Shown piece after piece: positions 5,485-5,588 of a stretch of DNA of 5,588 nucleotides. Source of the DNA: Deltaproteobacteria bacterium. GTDB lineage: Bacteria; Chloroflexota; Dehalococcoidia; Dehalococcoidales; BS750m-G39. Every line of letters begins with the position of its first letter. Within the stretch, counting starts at the first letter, position 1. Where the stretch lies: NCBI GenBank assembly GCA_030606505.1, contig JAUWGI010000060.1, forward strand, positions 1 through 5,588. Direction: 5' to 3'. Both the position numbers and the translations under genes were made by a program. The notes under the pieces are model-generated. The model ran no database searches and was not told the DNA's origin. It worked only from the letters and a program-made list of their open reading frames with translations.

Positions 5485-5588
5485 TCCAGAAGAAGGCAGA
5501 ACAATGTTCCAGCCGAATCAATGCCCTAGATAGGGCGTGGTGCCAAGGCTAAATAGAGGCTTATTGCAATTGGATCCATGAAGCGCCA
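5485..5588. other. Right-end intergenic tail with small hairpin; no gene supported
   Basis: GCCCTA (5523-5528) and TAGGGC (5531-5536) form a tight hairpin about 40 bases after the winged-helix stop. No T tract follows, so it is not a standard intrinsic terminator. An ATG at 5578 starts a frame that runs off the window (Met-Lys-Arg), but it has no clear ribosome binding site and is too short to judge. Confidence 0.35.

Overview
This window looks like a chromosomal segment from a Gram-positive-like or deep-branching bacterium of fairly high GC. Two features fit Chloroflexota, perhaps class Dehalococcoidia: the C- and G-run palindromes between genes, and a small winged-helix gene next to an integrase. 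This placement is an inference from style and memory of similar sequences; no single marker in the window proves it. Every protein gene except the last small one and a gene remnant lies on the minus strand.

Left part (1-2231): a dprA-topA operon, transcribed leftward. The DprA/Smf DNA-processing protein is complete. Its stop is only 7 bases before the start of topA, which encodes DNA topoisomerase I. topA runs off the left edge, so only its first 354 codons are present, but these include the Toprim metal-binding residues and the catalytic tyrosine. A well-formed sigma70-type promoter sits so close to the dprA GTG start that the mRNA should be leaderless or nearly so.

Intergenic part (2232-2527): no gene is visible. 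It is packed with palindromes and C/G runs: a perfect 10-bp hairpin, a rho-independent terminator for the minus strand, an imperfect 99-bp-spaced direct repeat, a G-quadruplex motif with single-base loops, and a second terminator-like hairpin just after the transporter gene.

Middle part (2528-3954): a 12-helix major facilitator transporter, whose best start appears to be a non-canonical ATC codon, follows two tandem serine tRNA genes (anticodons GGA and CGA, both with encoded CCA). The tRNAs and the transporter share one direction and may share transcription.

Right part (3991-5588): the remains of an integrated element beside the tRNA-Ser pair. A tyrosine recombinase keeps all its catalytic residues and its core-binding domain, but has no usable start codon ahead of that domain. 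Its reading frame is cut at about position 5110. Exactly there, on the other strand, the 3' end of an unrecognised gene begins. Both divergent genes therefore seem to have lost their 5' ends at one deletion point. To the right lies an intact 72-residue winged-helix protein gene, preceded by a nearly perfect 24-bp palindrome that is a good candidate operator. This part is visibly more AT-rich than the dprA-topA region, consistent with acquired DNA.
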